64,000 nucleotides of DNA from the NCBI RefSeq assembly GCF_024294905.1, contig NZ_JANCOC010000006.1, positions 27,202-91,201 on the forward strand, in the 5' to 3' direction. Below the pieces are notes generated by a model. The model had not been told where the DNA came from. It saw only the letters and a program-made list of their open reading frames with translations, and searched no databases. Both the position numbers and the translations under genes were made by a program. The first letter of the stretch is position 1, and every line of letters begins with the position of its first letter. Source of the DNA: Rothia gullae (lineage in GTDB: Bacteria; Actinomycetota; Actinomycetes; Actinomycetales; Micrococcaceae). Shown here piece after piece: positions 26,137 to 36,500 of the stretch.

Positions 26137-27612
26137 GTGACTGAGCAGAACAACGTCACCCTGAATCCTAAAGCTCCCGAACAGGGAGAGCGACTGCACC
26201 GCGGTCTAAGCAACCGCCACATCCAGCTCATCGCAATCGGCGGTGCCATCGGTACCGGTCTGTTCATGGGCTCCGGTCGCGCCATCTCCCTGGCGGGTCC
26301 CTCAGTTATTTTCGTGTACATGCTCATTGGCGCCGTCATCTTCCTGGTGCTGCGAGCTATGGGCGAGGTTCTGCTCTCCAACCTGAAGTACAAGTCCTTC
26401 TCTGACTTCACCACCGACCTGGTTGGTCCCATGGCGGGCTTCTTCCTCGGTTGGTCCTACTGGTTCATGTGGGTGGTCACCGCCGTCGCGGACATCATCG
26501 CAACCGTCGGCTACCTGCACATGTGGTGGCCCGATCTGCAGGCATGGATCCCGGCACTCGCCGTCATCGGTGTTCTGCTGACCCTGAACCTGGTCTCCGT
26601 GAAGAACTTCGGCGAAATCGAATTCTGGTTCTCCATGATTAAGATCGTGGCCATCGTCGCCCTGATTATCGTTGGCGGCGGCATGATTGCCGTCGGATTC
26701 ACCTCGCCCAGTGGTGCGCAGGCATCCGTCGCAAACCTCTGGAACGACGGCGGAATGTTCCCCAACCACCTGATTGGCTTCCTCGGTGCACTCCAGATTG
26801 CCGTCTTCGCATTCATGGGCTCAGAACTGGTCGGTACCACCGCAGCAGAAACCCAGGACCCCGAAAAGACCCTGCCCAAGGCACTCAACGCCGTACCGGT
26901 ACGTATTATGGTCTTCTACGTGGGCGCACTCGCCGTCATCCTGATGGTCACCCCCTGGCGCCTGGTCAGCCCCGATAAGAGCCCCTTCGTCGCCATGTTC
27001 ACCATGGCGGGTCTGGGCATCGCCGCGCATATCATCAACTTCGTGGTGATTACCAGCGCAACCTCCTCGGCGAACTCCGGTATTTTCTCCACCTCGCGTA
27101 TGGCATTCGGCCTGGCACGCGAGCGCAGCGCACCACAGTTCCTGGGCAAGATCTCCAAGAACGGTGTGCCGCGTAACGCGCTGTTCCTCTCGGCCGTGAT
27201 GCTGCTGTCCTCGATTGTGCTGCTCTACGCGGGCGACTCGATCTCTCGCGCGTTCAACTTGGTCACCACCGTGGCTGCGGTGCTCGTGATTTTTGCGTGG
27301 GCCATGATTATGGTCAGCTACCTGATGTACCGCAAGAAGTTCCCCTCGCGCCACAAGAAGTCGAAGTTCCGTCTGCCCGGCGGCCGTTTCTCCGCGTGGC
27401 TGGCTCTGGCGTTCTTCGCTTTCACCATTGGTGTGCTGACCATGAACGAGGAAACTCTCATGGGTCTGCTCGCGATGCCCGTCTGGTTCGTGATTCTGGG
27501 TATCGGCTGGGTCTTCAAGCGCCGCGCTGATGCCCGTCGCCACGAAGCAATCTCGACCCGCACCGCGCAGATTGCGATTGTGGAGGCATCCGAGATTTTC
27601 TCGGCACGCTAA
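26137..27612 (+). CDS. cycA: Amino acid permease, CycA-like (second of two)
   Basis: A 491-residue paralogue of the preceding permease. It is even closer to CycA: HIQLIAIGGAIGTGLFMGSG, ISLAGPSVIFVYMLIGAV, then YKSFSDFTTDLVGPMAGFFL and FVGTTAAETQDPEKTLP-type motifs. It is a 12-helix proton symporter for glycine, D-alanine, D-serine or similar. The start is GTG 26137, preceded by AAAGAGGA. It has its own upstream region, so the pair is a tandem duplication rather than an operon. Confidence 0.87.
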   Translation: MTEQNNVTLNPKAPEQGERLHRGLSNRHIQLIAIGGAIGTGLFMGSGRAISLAGPSVIFVYMLIGAVIFLVLRAMGEVLLSNLKYKSFSDFTTDLVGPMAGFFLGWSYWFMWVVTAVADIIATVGYLHMWWPDLQAWIPALAVIGVLLTLNLVSVKNFGEIEFWFSMIKIVAIVALIIVGGGMIAVGFTSPSGAQASVANLWNDGGMFPNHLIGFLGALQIAVFAFMGSELVGTTAAETQDPEKTLPKALNAVPVRIMVFYVGALAVILMVTPWRLVSPDKSPFVAMFTMAGLGIAAHIINFVVITSATSSANSGIFSTSRMAFGLARERSAPQFLGKISKNGVPRNALFLSAVMLLSSIVLLYAGDSISRAFNLVTTVAAVLVIFAWAMIMVSYLMYRKKFPSRHKKSKFRLPGGRFSAWLALAFFAFTIGVLTMNEETLMGLLAMPVWFVILGIGWVFKRRADARRHEAISTRTAQIAIVEASEIFSAR

Positions 27613-27665
27613 GCACCCCACGCTAAGCCATACTGGTTGCCAGTACCGGCTATCAGCGCATGCGT

Positions 27666-27713
27666 AAAGCCCGCGTCACCTGCTCCTCTTGCGGAGTGAG
27701 GGACGCGGGCTTT
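27666..27713. terminator. Bidirectional terminator
   Basis: 12-bp stem AAAGCCCGCGTC / GACGCGGGCTTT between the rightward permease and the leftward gene ending at 27762. Confidence 0.85.
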
Positions 27714-27761
27714 CGCTGCCTCCAAGGATGAACCCGACAAGAAGCTAGCGGGAGTGCGCGC

Positions 27762-29444
27762 TTAGAGGGGCGCCACCTCAGCCTCTTCGGCAAGCGGGTC
27801 GTCGTCATCGGTGCGGTAGAAATCCCAGCGTTCACAACCGCAACCGGAACGCATCGCATCAATGACGGCGGCAGCGGCCTCCAGCGGGTCGAGCGCGTGC
27901 AGATTCCACAGCGCATGCACCGGTACCGGGTGCCTCCAGCCGTGCTCCTGTAGGAACTCCGGGTCGAAGGCGGGTAGCGCCTCGACGGTGGGCTCAAGCT
28001 CGCAGAGGAAGCCGGTGGGGGAGCGGAAAACCGTCACCACGGGGGCCGGGTCGGCGTCTTCAAGGCAGGCTCCGTCGAAGAAGTAATAGGTGCTCAGACG
28101 GCGGTTCCAGGCAAGCTGCGCGAGGCGTTCGCTGAAGACTTCCACCGTCTGCTCCCACTGGGTGCGGTGGTACGCCGCCAGGTCGGTGTGGGCGGTCTGC
28201 ACCACGCCGATGCCCTGCTCGGTGAGTTCGCGGGCGCTCAGACGCGCGGGCTCTGCCGGTTCTGCGGGCTCTGCCGGTTCTGCCGGTTCTGCGGGCTCTG
28301 CCGGTTCTGCGGGTTCTGCCGGTTCCGGGGGAGCGCCCGCAGGGGGACCGCCGTCCGGGGAATCCGGCTCTGCTAGTTCTGTTTCGGTGAGCTCAGCGTT
28401 AGTCAGCTTATTGTCGGGGAGCTCAGTGTTAGTCAGCTCAGTGTCGAGGAGCTCAAGCTCCTCAGCGGCACTCGACTCAGCAGCGCTCGCCTCAGCGGCA
28501 CCCGCCTCCACGGCAGTTGCGTTTACGTCTTTCTTCGTCCACAGGCGCAGCTTGCGGGCGATCTGCGTGCGTCCGCGGTGCAGAGTCGTCTGCCAGGAGC
28601 CGAACTTGGCTCGTACCGCACCCAGAGGCGGCACCTGCTCAATGAGCGTGGGAATGGTAGACCAGTAGCCGTAGTTCAGTGCCGTCGGATCGCGATCGTA
28701 GCGGGCGCAATAGCTCAAAAAGAGGCTCAGAGTCTTCTGTGCAAAATCCTCGGGTACCGCCGCGGCATCGATATACCACTCGTTCTCGAGTGCCTCAGCC
28801 GGGCAGATACCGGTGCGGAGCATTCCCAAGGACCAGTCGCCGTCGCCGAGGTAGTCGTTGACTGTCTGTGCGGGGGCAGGCCACGCGGATTCGCCCTCCA
28901 TGCTGGAGGCGAGAAGGGTGCACAGGCTACCGCCCTCGGTGCCGATTTCTTTTACGCCGCGCTGCCGGATGTCCTCGAGGGTCTGCGCGTAGGCTTCTTC
29001 CTCCAGTTGGGAGTAGGGGTGTGCGGCAAGGTACTTGAGCGTTGCGCCAATCTTCGCCAGAACGTGCGCAATGTCTTCATCGGTAAAGTGACGTGCCTCC
29101 AGCGCAGGTGGCAGGTCCTGAATAATATCGCAATCAAGAATGAGCGCCGCGTACTCGGGCTCCGGGGGTAGATCGTAGGCTTCCGCGAAAACGTACCAGA
29201 GGCCGCATGCGAGTACCGTGTAGCTCGGGGCGTCTGCCGTGACCGGGCCAAACTGCCAGATGCCGGAGTTCAGCGCATAGTTCAGGTGTTTCTTGTTGAT
29301 GTGCGGGTACAGAAAATTGAGGCGGCGGAGAACCTGGGTAGGGGTGAACCCCAGCGCGGCGAGTTCGGCGATGAGTTCCGCGTACTCGTCGTGAAAATCT
29401 AAGTAGCCCTCCGGAGCGTTTGATAGCGCGGCTTGTTCGCGCAT
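27762..29444 (-). CDS. Unknown protein with Pro-Ala-Glu repeat and possible HNH-associated repeat
   Basis: A 560-residue soluble protein from ATG 29444 (GAGGGA upstream; an ATG 15 bases earlier is also possible). The N-terminal 90 residues are mixed helical (ELAALGFTPTQVLRRLNFLY). Near residues 260-310 the segment RYDRDPTALNYGYWSTIPTL ... VRAKFGSWQTTLHRGR resembles the homing-endonuclease-associated repeat, in which a Phe-Gly-Ser-Trp core is typical; no HNH nuclease is seen. An acidic, Ala-rich linker follows, with nine-base repeats coding Glu-Pro-Ala. The last 150 residues are a distinct domain rich in Trp/Tyr (AWNRRLSTYYFFDG, CELEPTVEALPAFDPEF). I do not recognise the whole protein. Confidence 0.6.
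   Translation of the reverse strand: MREQAALSNAPEGYLDFHDEYAELIAELAALGFTPTQVLRRLNFLYPHINKKHLNYALNSGIWQFGPVTADAPSYTVLACGLWYVFAEAYDLPPEPEYAALILDCDIIQDLPPALEARHFTDEDIAHVLAKIGATLKYLAAHPYSQLEEEAYAQTLEDIRQRGVKEIGTEGGSLCTLLASSMEGESAWPAPAQTVNDYLGDGDWSLGMLRTGICPAEALENEWYIDAAAVPEDFAQKTLSLFLSYCARYDRDPTALNYGYWSTIPTLIEQVPPLGAVRAKFGSWQTTLHRGRTQIARKLRLWTKKDVNATAVEAGAAEASAAESSAAEELELLDTELTNTELPDNKLTNAELTETELAEPDSPDGGPPAGAPPEPAEPAEPAEPAEPAEPAEPAEPAEPARLSARELTEQGIGVVQTAHTDLAAYHRTQWEQTVEVFSERLAQLAWNRRLSTYYFFDGACLEDADPAPVVTVFRSPTGFLCELEPTVEALPAFDPEFLQEHGWRHPVPVHALWNLHALDPLEAAAAVIDAMRSGCGCERWDFYRTDDDDPLAEEAEVAPL
28251..28326 (-). repeat. 9-bp tandem repeat coding Glu-Pro-Ala
   Basis: About eight units of the type TCTGCCGGT / TCTGCGGGC (plus strand) within the preceding gene, encoding (Ala-Glu-Pro)n. 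The unit is a multiple of three, so copy-number change would not shift the frame. Confidence 0.8.
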
Positions 29445-29782
29445 GGGTCCCTCTTTCATCTGCGGGATGTGGCGGCACCATGTCGTACCGTGCCGCCGAA
29501 ACCCTGAATGTGTGCACGCAGACAAGGGCGTATGCGTGGTGTGAGGCCACCCCTTATCTACATGAATAAGCGATATTTTTTCAAAAAATATGCTCTTTTA
29601 TCTAAATTTATCGCTGAAACTAAGCACTATTCAAATACGTGAACCCCTAACACGGTTTCTTACGAAAAGATGACAATCTTAAGCGTACTCGCACAGTCGA
29701 GCAAACTACGCCCCGCGCTGACTCTTTTCCCAGCATTACCGGTCAACCCATGAGCCGCGGCGAAATATGCGAAACTGGAAGG
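29445..29782. other. Divergent intergenic region with perfect AT palindrome
   Basis: A 338-base AT-rich gap between divergent genes. It holds ATATTTTTT-C-AAAAAATAT (29573-29591), a perfect 9-bp palindrome which could be a regulator site or a hairpin. No gene is supported. Confidence 0.5.
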
Positions 29783-32317
29783 ATGAGCGAACACCCCCTC
29801 CCGAGCAGTATCCGCCCGCGCGCGAACCGAGCTGCAGACCCCGCGCCCAGCAGCGCCGCCGGTAACGAACCCAGCAGCGCCGCACACCGCGAAAAACACG
29901 AAACCGGCGGTAAGACTGAGCAGCCCGCCGAGCACCTCATCAACGCGCTCGCCGTAGAAACAGGCATCGCGCCGCACCGCATCCGTGCAGCCATGGCGCT
30001 ACTCGACGCCGACAACTCCGTACCCTTCATCGCCCGCTACCGCAAAGAAGCAACGGGCGCACTCACCGACACCCAGCTGCGCACCATCCAGTCGCGCCTA
30101 GGCCAGCTCCGCGCCCTCGAAGAGCGCCGCAACCGCGTGCTCGAAGTGCTCACCGAACGCGCCGACGAAGGCCTCATTGACCCGCTCACCCTGCTGCAGC
30201 TGCGTTCCTCGCTCATGAACGCCGCCACCATCGCAGACGTGAATGCCATCTACGCCCCGTACCGCAGCGAGCGTGTGACCCGCGCCCAGATGGCGCGTGC
30301 CGCCGGGCTTGATTCCCTTGTCGAAGACCTGCTGGAGGTGCCCCTCGCCGAGGCGCACGCCATCGCCGCCGCGTACATTACCGACGGCAGCGAAGACAAC
30401 GAGGACGAGAGCATTGAGGTTGCAGAGGCGGACGAAGCCCTGCAGATTCACAGTGCCGAAGAGGCCCTCGACGGTGCCCGCGCAATCCTGGTTGACCGCG
30501 CTCTCACCGACCCGGTGCTGAGCGAAAAGCTCCTCAAGCGCCTGCGTGAAGGCGGCGTGATCGAGTCCCGCGTGATTACCGGTCAGGAAAGCCTTGGCGC
30601 GAAGTTCTCCGACTATTTCGCCTTCTCGGACCGTATTCGTTCCATTCCGCCGCACCGCGTGCTGGCGCTGCATCGCGCCAAAGACGCCGGCGTGGTGCGC
30701 CTCAAGGTGGATGTGGCACCCGCCCCCGTGGCGCTCAGCCGCCTGCGTGGTGCCGCCCGCGCCGAAGCTGAGGCTGCCGCCGAAAATTACGAGAACGTCC
30801 GTTCTGCATACGAGCGTGAAGTCGCCGCCGCGCTACGCATCCCCGTGCAGGTGCTCAACACCGTCGACGACGAAGACCGCGTACTCGGCTGGCTCGCCGC
30901 CACCGTGCGCACCGCATGGCGCAGCCACCTGCGCCCGCGCCTTGCCGAACGCATCCGCCACCAGCTACTCGACGCCGCCGCACAGCACGCGACTGAGGTG
31001 TTCGCCTCCAACCTGCGCGATATTCTGCTCGCCGCACCCGCCGGACACAAGACCACCCTCGGCCTGGACCCGGGCCTACGCCACGGCGTGAAATACGCCG
31101 TGGTCGACGGCACCGGTGAGCCGCTACGCGTAGGCACCGTCTACCCGCACGCCCCGCGCAACCAGTGGGTAGAAGCACTGCGCGAGCTCGCCGCCGCCTG
31201 CCGTGAGCACAGCGTGGAACTTATCGCCATTGGCAACGGCACCGCAAGCCGCGAAACCGACAAGCTCGCCAGCGAACTGATCCGCACCCTGCGCGAGGAA
31301 GGCGTAGAAGCCCCCCAAAAAGTGACCGTCTCGGAGGCGGGCGCCTCCGTCTACTCGGCCTCCGCCCTCGCCGCCGCCGAGCTGCCCGATTACGACGTGA
31401 CCGTACGCGGCGCCGTCTCCATTGCCCGCCGCCTACAGGACCCGCTCGCCGAGCTCGTCAAAATCGACCCGCAGTCCATCGGGGTGGGCCAGTACCAGCA
31501 CGACGTGCCGCCCGCCGCCCTGCGCCGCGCCCTCAACGACACCGTCGAAGACTGCGTGAACGCCGTGGGCGTGAACCTTAATAGCGCCTCCGTGCAGCTA
31601 CTCGCGCACGTGGCGGGCGTTGGCACCACAACCGCCGAACGCATCGTCGCCTACCGCACCGAACACGGCGCCTTCGCGAACCGTCAGCAGCTGCTGAACG
31701 TGCCGCGACTGGGCACAAAAACCTTCCGCCAGGCAGCAGGATTTATCCGCATCCGCGGCGGTGAAGAGCCGCTGGATGCCTCCGCGGTGCACCCGGAAGC
31801 GTACCCGCTCGCGCGCCGCATTATTACCGACGCGCAGGCACGCAACGGCGCCCACTGGGTTGCCGGCACCCTGGGTACCTCGGATGGAACCGACCCGCTC
31901 GCCGGGCTGAACCCCGCCGACTACGTGCAGGGCAGTTGCGAGCAGGACAGTACGGAAGAAGGCACCGCCGGCGTGTACACGGTCGAGGACATCTTCACCG
32001 AGCTGCGCCGCCCCGGCCTGGACCCGCGCGGTAGCTTCCGCACCGCCCGCTTCTCCGAGTTCGTCTCGCACTTCGAGGACGTGCGCCCCGGCATGGTACT
32101 CGAGGGTACCGTCTCGAACGTGGCGGCATTCGGTGCGTTCGTGGATATTGGTGTTCACCAGGACGGCCTCGTGCACATCTCGCAGATGAGCCGCGGCTAC
32201 GTGGCGAACCCGCACGACATTGTGCGTAGCGGTGACATCGTGCAGGTCCGCGTTGTGGAGGTTGACCCGGCGCGCCGCCGCATCTCCCTCTCCCTGCTGG
32301 TAGAGGATGAGAACTAG
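29783..32317 (+). CDS. tex: Tex-family RNA-binding transcription accessory protein
   Basis: About 844 residues. It has the N-terminal Tex helical region (ALLDADNSVPFIARYRKEAT), a YqgF/RNase H-like domain (TTLGLDPGLRHGVKYAVVDG near residue 430), helix-hairpin-helix motifs (NSASVQLLAHVAGVGTTTAE; FANRQQLLNVPRLGTKTF) and a C-terminal S1 domain (GMVLEGTVSNVAAFGAFVDI). It binds RNA and the transcription machinery. The first 50 residues are an Ala/Ser/Pro-rich extension. ATG 29783 is chosen because the codons before it (from an ATG at 29750) are untypical; the ribosome site GGAAGG is unusually close. Confidence 0.93.
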   Translation: MSEHPLPSSIRPRANRAADPAPSSAAGNEPSSAAHREKHETGGKTEQPAEHLINALAVETGIAPHRIRAAMALLDADNSVPFIARYRKEATGALTDTQLRTIQSRLGQLRALEERRNRVLEVLTERADEGLIDPLTLLQLRSSLMNAATIADVNAIYAPYRSERVTRAQMARAAGLDSLVEDLLEVPLAEAHAIAAAYITDGSEDNEDESIEVAEADEALQIHSAEEALDGARAILVDRALTDPVLSEKLLKRLREGGVIESRVITGQESLGAKFSDYFAFSDRIRSIPPHRVLALHRAKDAGVVRLKVDVAPAPVALSRLRGAARAEAEAAAENYENVRSAYEREVAAALRIPVQVLNTVDDEDRVLGWLAATVRTAWRSHLRPRLAERIRHQLLDAAAQHATEVFASNLRDILLAAPAGHKTTLGLDPGLRHGVKYAVVDGTGEPLRVGTVYPHAPRNQWVEALRELAAACREHSVELIAIGNGTASRETDKLASELIRTLREEGVEAPQKVTVSEAGASVYSASALAAAELPDYDVTVRGAVSIARRLQDPLAELVKIDPQSIGVGQYQHDVPPAALRRALNDTVEDCVNAVGVNLNSASVQLLAHVAGVGTTTAERIVAYRTEHGAFANRQQLLNVPRLGTKTFRQAAGFIRIRGGEEPLDASAVHPEAYPLARRIITDAQARNGAHWVAGTLGTSDGTDPLAGLNPADYVQGSCEQDSTEEGTAGVYTVEDIFTELRRPGLDPRGSFRTARFSEFVSHFEDVRPGMVLEGTVSNVAAFGAFVDIGVHQDGLVHISQMSRGYVANPHDIVRSGDIVQVRVVEVDPARRRISLSLLVEDEN

Positions 32318-32448
32318 GGGGCGAAAGATGGCTGCGGAGCGCTCGCTAAGGATAGCTACTGAAAAAGCTCTCCAATCCGAGATTATCCAATCCGAGATCA
32401 TCCATCCGAGAACGTACGTTCGCTATAAACTTAACCCGGAGAACACAA

Positions 32449-32489
32449 TAAAGCCCCGACAAGCACTATCTGTACCTGTCGGGGCTTTA
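32449..32489. terminator. Bidirectional terminator
   Basis: 13-bp stem TAAAGCCCCGACA / TGTCGGGGCTTTA, between tex (rightward) and the aldo/keto reductase (leftward). Confidence 0.85.
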
Positions 32490-32561
32490 CCCTGTCTTAT
32501 CTCCGCCTAGCTTCGAGCCCCTAAACGCGGGACTCTAGGCTCCAGAGTTCCATACTCCAGC

Positions 32562-33398
32562 TTAGAAATCAATGTTCGCCGGGTCAGCGCCAATACGACC
32601 CTCGGGGCTGGAAAGTGCATCCACAGCCGCGATGTCCTCGGCGGTCAGCTTCACATTCACCGACGCCAGGTTCTCCTCAATGCGGGAGGGGGTAACAGAC
32701 TTCGGGATAGCCACGGTGCCCTTAGCCAGGTGCCACGCCAGCACCACCTGCGCGGGGGTTGCGCCGTGGCGCTCCGCAATCTCAGCCAGCACGGCGTTCT
32801 GCAACAGGTCACTACCGTTACCCAGCGGGCTCCACGCCTGAGTCACGATGCCGTACTCGGCGTGAACGGCGCGCAGCGCCTCCTGCGAGAAGTAGGGGTG
32901 CAGCTCAATCTGGTGGATGACCGGAACCACGCCGGTCTCCTCGATAATCTCGCGCAGCTGCTCCTCGGGGAAGTTCGAAACACCAATGGAACGAACCTTA
33001 CCCTGCTTCTGCAGCTCAATCAGCGCACGCCAGGACTCCAGGTACAGGCCCTGCTGCGGCTTAGCCCAGTGAATCAGGTATAGGTCAACGTAGTCGGTGC
33101 CCAGCTTCTCCAGGGACGCCTCGAACGCCTCAAAAGCGCTCTCGTAGCCCTGGTCGGAGTTCCACAGCTTGGTGGTGAGGAAGATATCCTCACGAGCCAC
33201 GCTGGAGTTAGTGATAGCACGGCCTACGCCCGCCTCATTGCCGTAGATAGCTGCAGTGTCGATGTGGCGGTAGCCGGTCTCCAGGGCGGTGCCCACAACC
33301 TTCTCAGCGACCTCGTCCTCAACCTGCCACACGCCGTAGCCCAGCTGCGGAATGGATTGGCCGTCGTTGAACTTTACGTTGGGTACGTTGTAGCTCAT
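32562..33398 (-). CDS. Aldo/keto reductase
   Basis: A 278-residue NADPH-dependent TIM-barrel oxidoreductase (AKR5-like, 2,5-diketo-gluconate reductase group). The catalytic tetrad is visible: Asp in YRHIDTAAIYGNE (with Tyr in the same motif), Lys in LTTKLWN and His in LYLIHWAKP. The cofactor-binding end has GTVAIPKSVTPSRIEENL. The substrate is unknown; the group reduces various aldehydes and ketones. The ATG at 33398 has AAAGGAG upstream. It is monocistronic. Confidence 0.92.
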   Translation of the reverse strand: MSYNVPNVKFNDGQSIPQLGYGVWQVEDEVAEKVVGTALETGYRHIDTAAIYGNEAGVGRAITNSSVAREDIFLTTKLWNSDQGYESAFEAFEASLEKLGTDYVDLYLIHWAKPQQGLYLESWRALIELQKQGKVRSIGVSNFPEEQLREIIEETGVVPVIHQIELHPYFSQEALRAVHAEYGIVTQAWSPLGNGSDLLQNAVLAEIAERHGATPAQVVLAWHLAKGTVAIPKSVTPSRIEENLASVNVKLTAEDIAAVDALSSPEGRIGADPANIDF

Positions 33399-33597
33399 GA
33401 TGCTCCTTTGGAATCTATGGGGAGGCGGCGCCTCCGTAAGTAGTCCTTCAAGGCTACGCCCCAGAACCCCCGTTGAGAAGAGCCGGGCCAGAATCGGGCG
33501 TGAATCTAGCCTGGGGCGTAACCAAATGACAAAAAATGACGGGGGCCAGACACCTCTCTCATGCCGGAGGGCGGCTACCGCTCAGGCTCGAAGGCGG

Positions 33598-36500
33598 CTA
33601 TCGCTCGACAGCCGGCGCAAACAGCTCGCGCACATCCTCAGCCGTCACCGCTGCGGAGGCGAACTCGCCCTCACCGACCACCGCGTCGAAGAGCGCGGCC
33701 TTCGACTCCTTGAGCTGCATGACCTTCTCCTCAATCGTGCCCTCGGCAACCAGACGGTAGACGTGTACCTCCTTGTCCTGGCCGATGCGGTGAATACGGT
33801 CCACCGCCTGCTGCTCGGCGGCGGGGTTCCACCACGGATCCATAATGAACACGTGATCCGCCTCGGTCAGATTCAGACCGAAACCGCCAGCCTTGAGCGA
33901 AATGAGGAACACCGGCTCCTGGCCGCTCGTGAAGGCCTCGATGACCTCGGCGCGGTTGCGGGTCGAACCGTCCAAGTACAGGTGGCCGATGCCCTCCTCC
34001 GCCAGGCGCGCCGAAATGCTCTTGAGGTAGCCGGTGAACTGGCTGAACACCAGCACGCGGTGGCCCTTCTCGAGCAGGTCGGGCAGCTGCTGAACCAGGT
34101 AGTCGCGCTTGACCGACGACACCCCGGTATAGGCTTCCGGATCAATCAGCACGGCATCAAGCGCCAGACGGCGCAGCAGGGTCAGCGACTGGAAAATCGT
34201 GAATCGGTTCTTGTCCATATCCTCCAGCAGACCCAGCACCTTCTGGCGTTCACGCTGCAAGTGAGTGTCATAGATGCGGCGGTGGCCGGGAGCGAGCGGC
34301 AGGTTCACGCGTGTATCGTTCTTCGCCGGAAGATCTGCCGCCACCAGCTCCTTGGTGCGGCGCAGCATGAGCGGGCGGATGCGCCGGCGCAGACGAGCAG
34401 CCGTTGCCGCGGCGTGCGCCGGGTCCTCGCCGGATTCCGCCGGGCGAGCGTACAGGTCACGGAACGCACGGGCGGAGGGGAACAGGCCGTCCGCCACAAT
34501 TGCCAGCAGCGCCCACAGTTCCATGAGGTTGTTCTCAATGGGCGTGCCGGTCATCGCAATCTTGGTGCGTGCGGGCATCGCGCGGGCGATGGACCAGGCG
34601 CGGGTGCCGGTGTTTTTGACGAATTGCGCCTCGTCCAGCAGGAGCGCACCCCAGCCTTCGGGGACGGACTGCTCGCCTGTGGAATCGCCAGCGCGCTCGT
34701 CAACGGTGTGCTTGTCAACAGCGCGGCCCAGCGTGCGGGCGTAGCCGGTGTAGGCCTCCTCGTCCATGCGTAGCAGTGTGTAGCTGGTGAGCACCAGGTG
34801 AGCCCCGGCGATGCGCTCAGCCAGCGGGGTCTTACCGGCGGTGGTTTCGGTGATGGTTACGACCTTCGCCTCGGGCAGGAAACGTTCCGCCTCTGCCGCC
34901 CAGTTCGTGATGACGGAGGTCGGTGCAACCACGAGGAAAGGCGCGAACGGTTCAACGCTCTCACCGCGCTTGGCGGCACGTTCGGAGGCGGCACGGTGCT
35001 CCTCAATCGCGTGGGCGAGCAGGGCGAGAGCCTGCACGGTCTTACCCAGACCCATATCGTCGGCGAGAATACCGCCCAGACGCTGCTCGTACAGGAAGGA
35101 CAACCACTGGAAACCCTCCACCTGGTAGGGGCGCAGGGTCGCCCGCAGACCGGCGGGTACCGGATGCTGAACGATAACCCGACGGGAAGCCTTCTGGGGC
35201 GCGGGAAAACTCTGAGTTTCCTTGTCAGGTGCTTTTGCAATGCCCTTTTTGGGGTTCTCTTTGGTGCTCTCTTCGGCGCTTTCCTCGGCATCCTCCAGAC
35301 CCTCAACCAGCTCCAGCAGTGAACGCACCTGAGCATCCCACCGTGCGGTCGTATGCACGCTCGCCGCCAGCGACTCCAGCTCAGAGAACAGCCCCGCCTG
35401 GTGACGGTTAATGCGCAGCTCACCGCCCGCATCGTCGAGTTCGCGAGCCTCCGAGATGAGGGTGCGCAGGGTCTTAAACTCGGGTCGACGCAGCGAGAAA
35501 TAGGTGCCGTTACCGAGCAGAATACGGTCCGCCCCGCGGTCGAGCGCCTCAAAAATCTGGGCGAACGGCACGGTCCAATTGTTAACCTTCACTGCAATGC
35601 CCAGGCCGAACCAGTCGCGAGAATTGCCCTCGCTCACGGTGATTTCAATCAGCGCGTCGGTTGCCTCCACAAACTCCGGTGGGGTGCCGTTAAAACGCAC
35701 CTGAACAGCGGAAACACGGCGAAGCTTCGGCAGAATCGCGCTGAGCAGCTCACGGGTTTCCCAGCCTTCGATGCGGCGCTCCTCCAACCCGGAAAGCGCC
35801 GGGTGGGCGGCAAGAATTGCGCGAACCGAACGCAGTACGCGTGCCTCAAAACGCTCGTCGCGAACCTCGCCACCCTCTTCACCGGGGTAGCCGAAAACGG
35901 GCAGAGAGTACACCTCGGAGCCGGTCGCAGGATTCTGTGTGCCCGCCTCCTGTGCGCTCGCATCCTCTGCGCTGTCCTCCGCGAAGGGGTCCAGCGGGTA
36001 CTCCCAACGCCAGCTCAGCTGTGCGTCGTGGCGTACCTGCTCTTCAAAGCTGATGTCAAGCACTAGATGCGGCGGCTTCACGCGCGGAAGCGCCAGCGCC
36101 GGATCGGGGGTCAGCGAGGGAATGGAACGGCTGAGCGCAGGCAGGTACTCCTTCTGGAACGTGGCGCGTTCCGCGGCGGGAATGTGTACGGTTCCGGCGC
36201 TAATGAGCGATTCGGAGGCGGCATCGAGCGGCTCGACCAGGGGGATGAGTGCCAGCTCTACGCCCTCGGGCAGTTCGGGCACGGCGGGGGAGTAGCGCAC
36301 CCACTTACCCTGCGCGTGGTTATTCTGTGCCGGGTTAATGGTCAGGGTAGTGAGTTCAGTAGGCGCCTCCTGCGCGTTCTTTTGGGCAGTCTTTTGCACG
36401 AAGGACTCGCGGCCCACTTCCTCCAGTGCACCGGGGCGCACGGTCTTCCAGTGCACCGCCTTTGCCGCCTGCTCGTACTCCTGCTGGGCGAGCCCGCCCA

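Noticed and set aside
33397..34773. 458-residue open frame opposite the SNF2 gene
   Set aside because: Overlaps the conserved helicase motifs in antisense, with no protein-like features.
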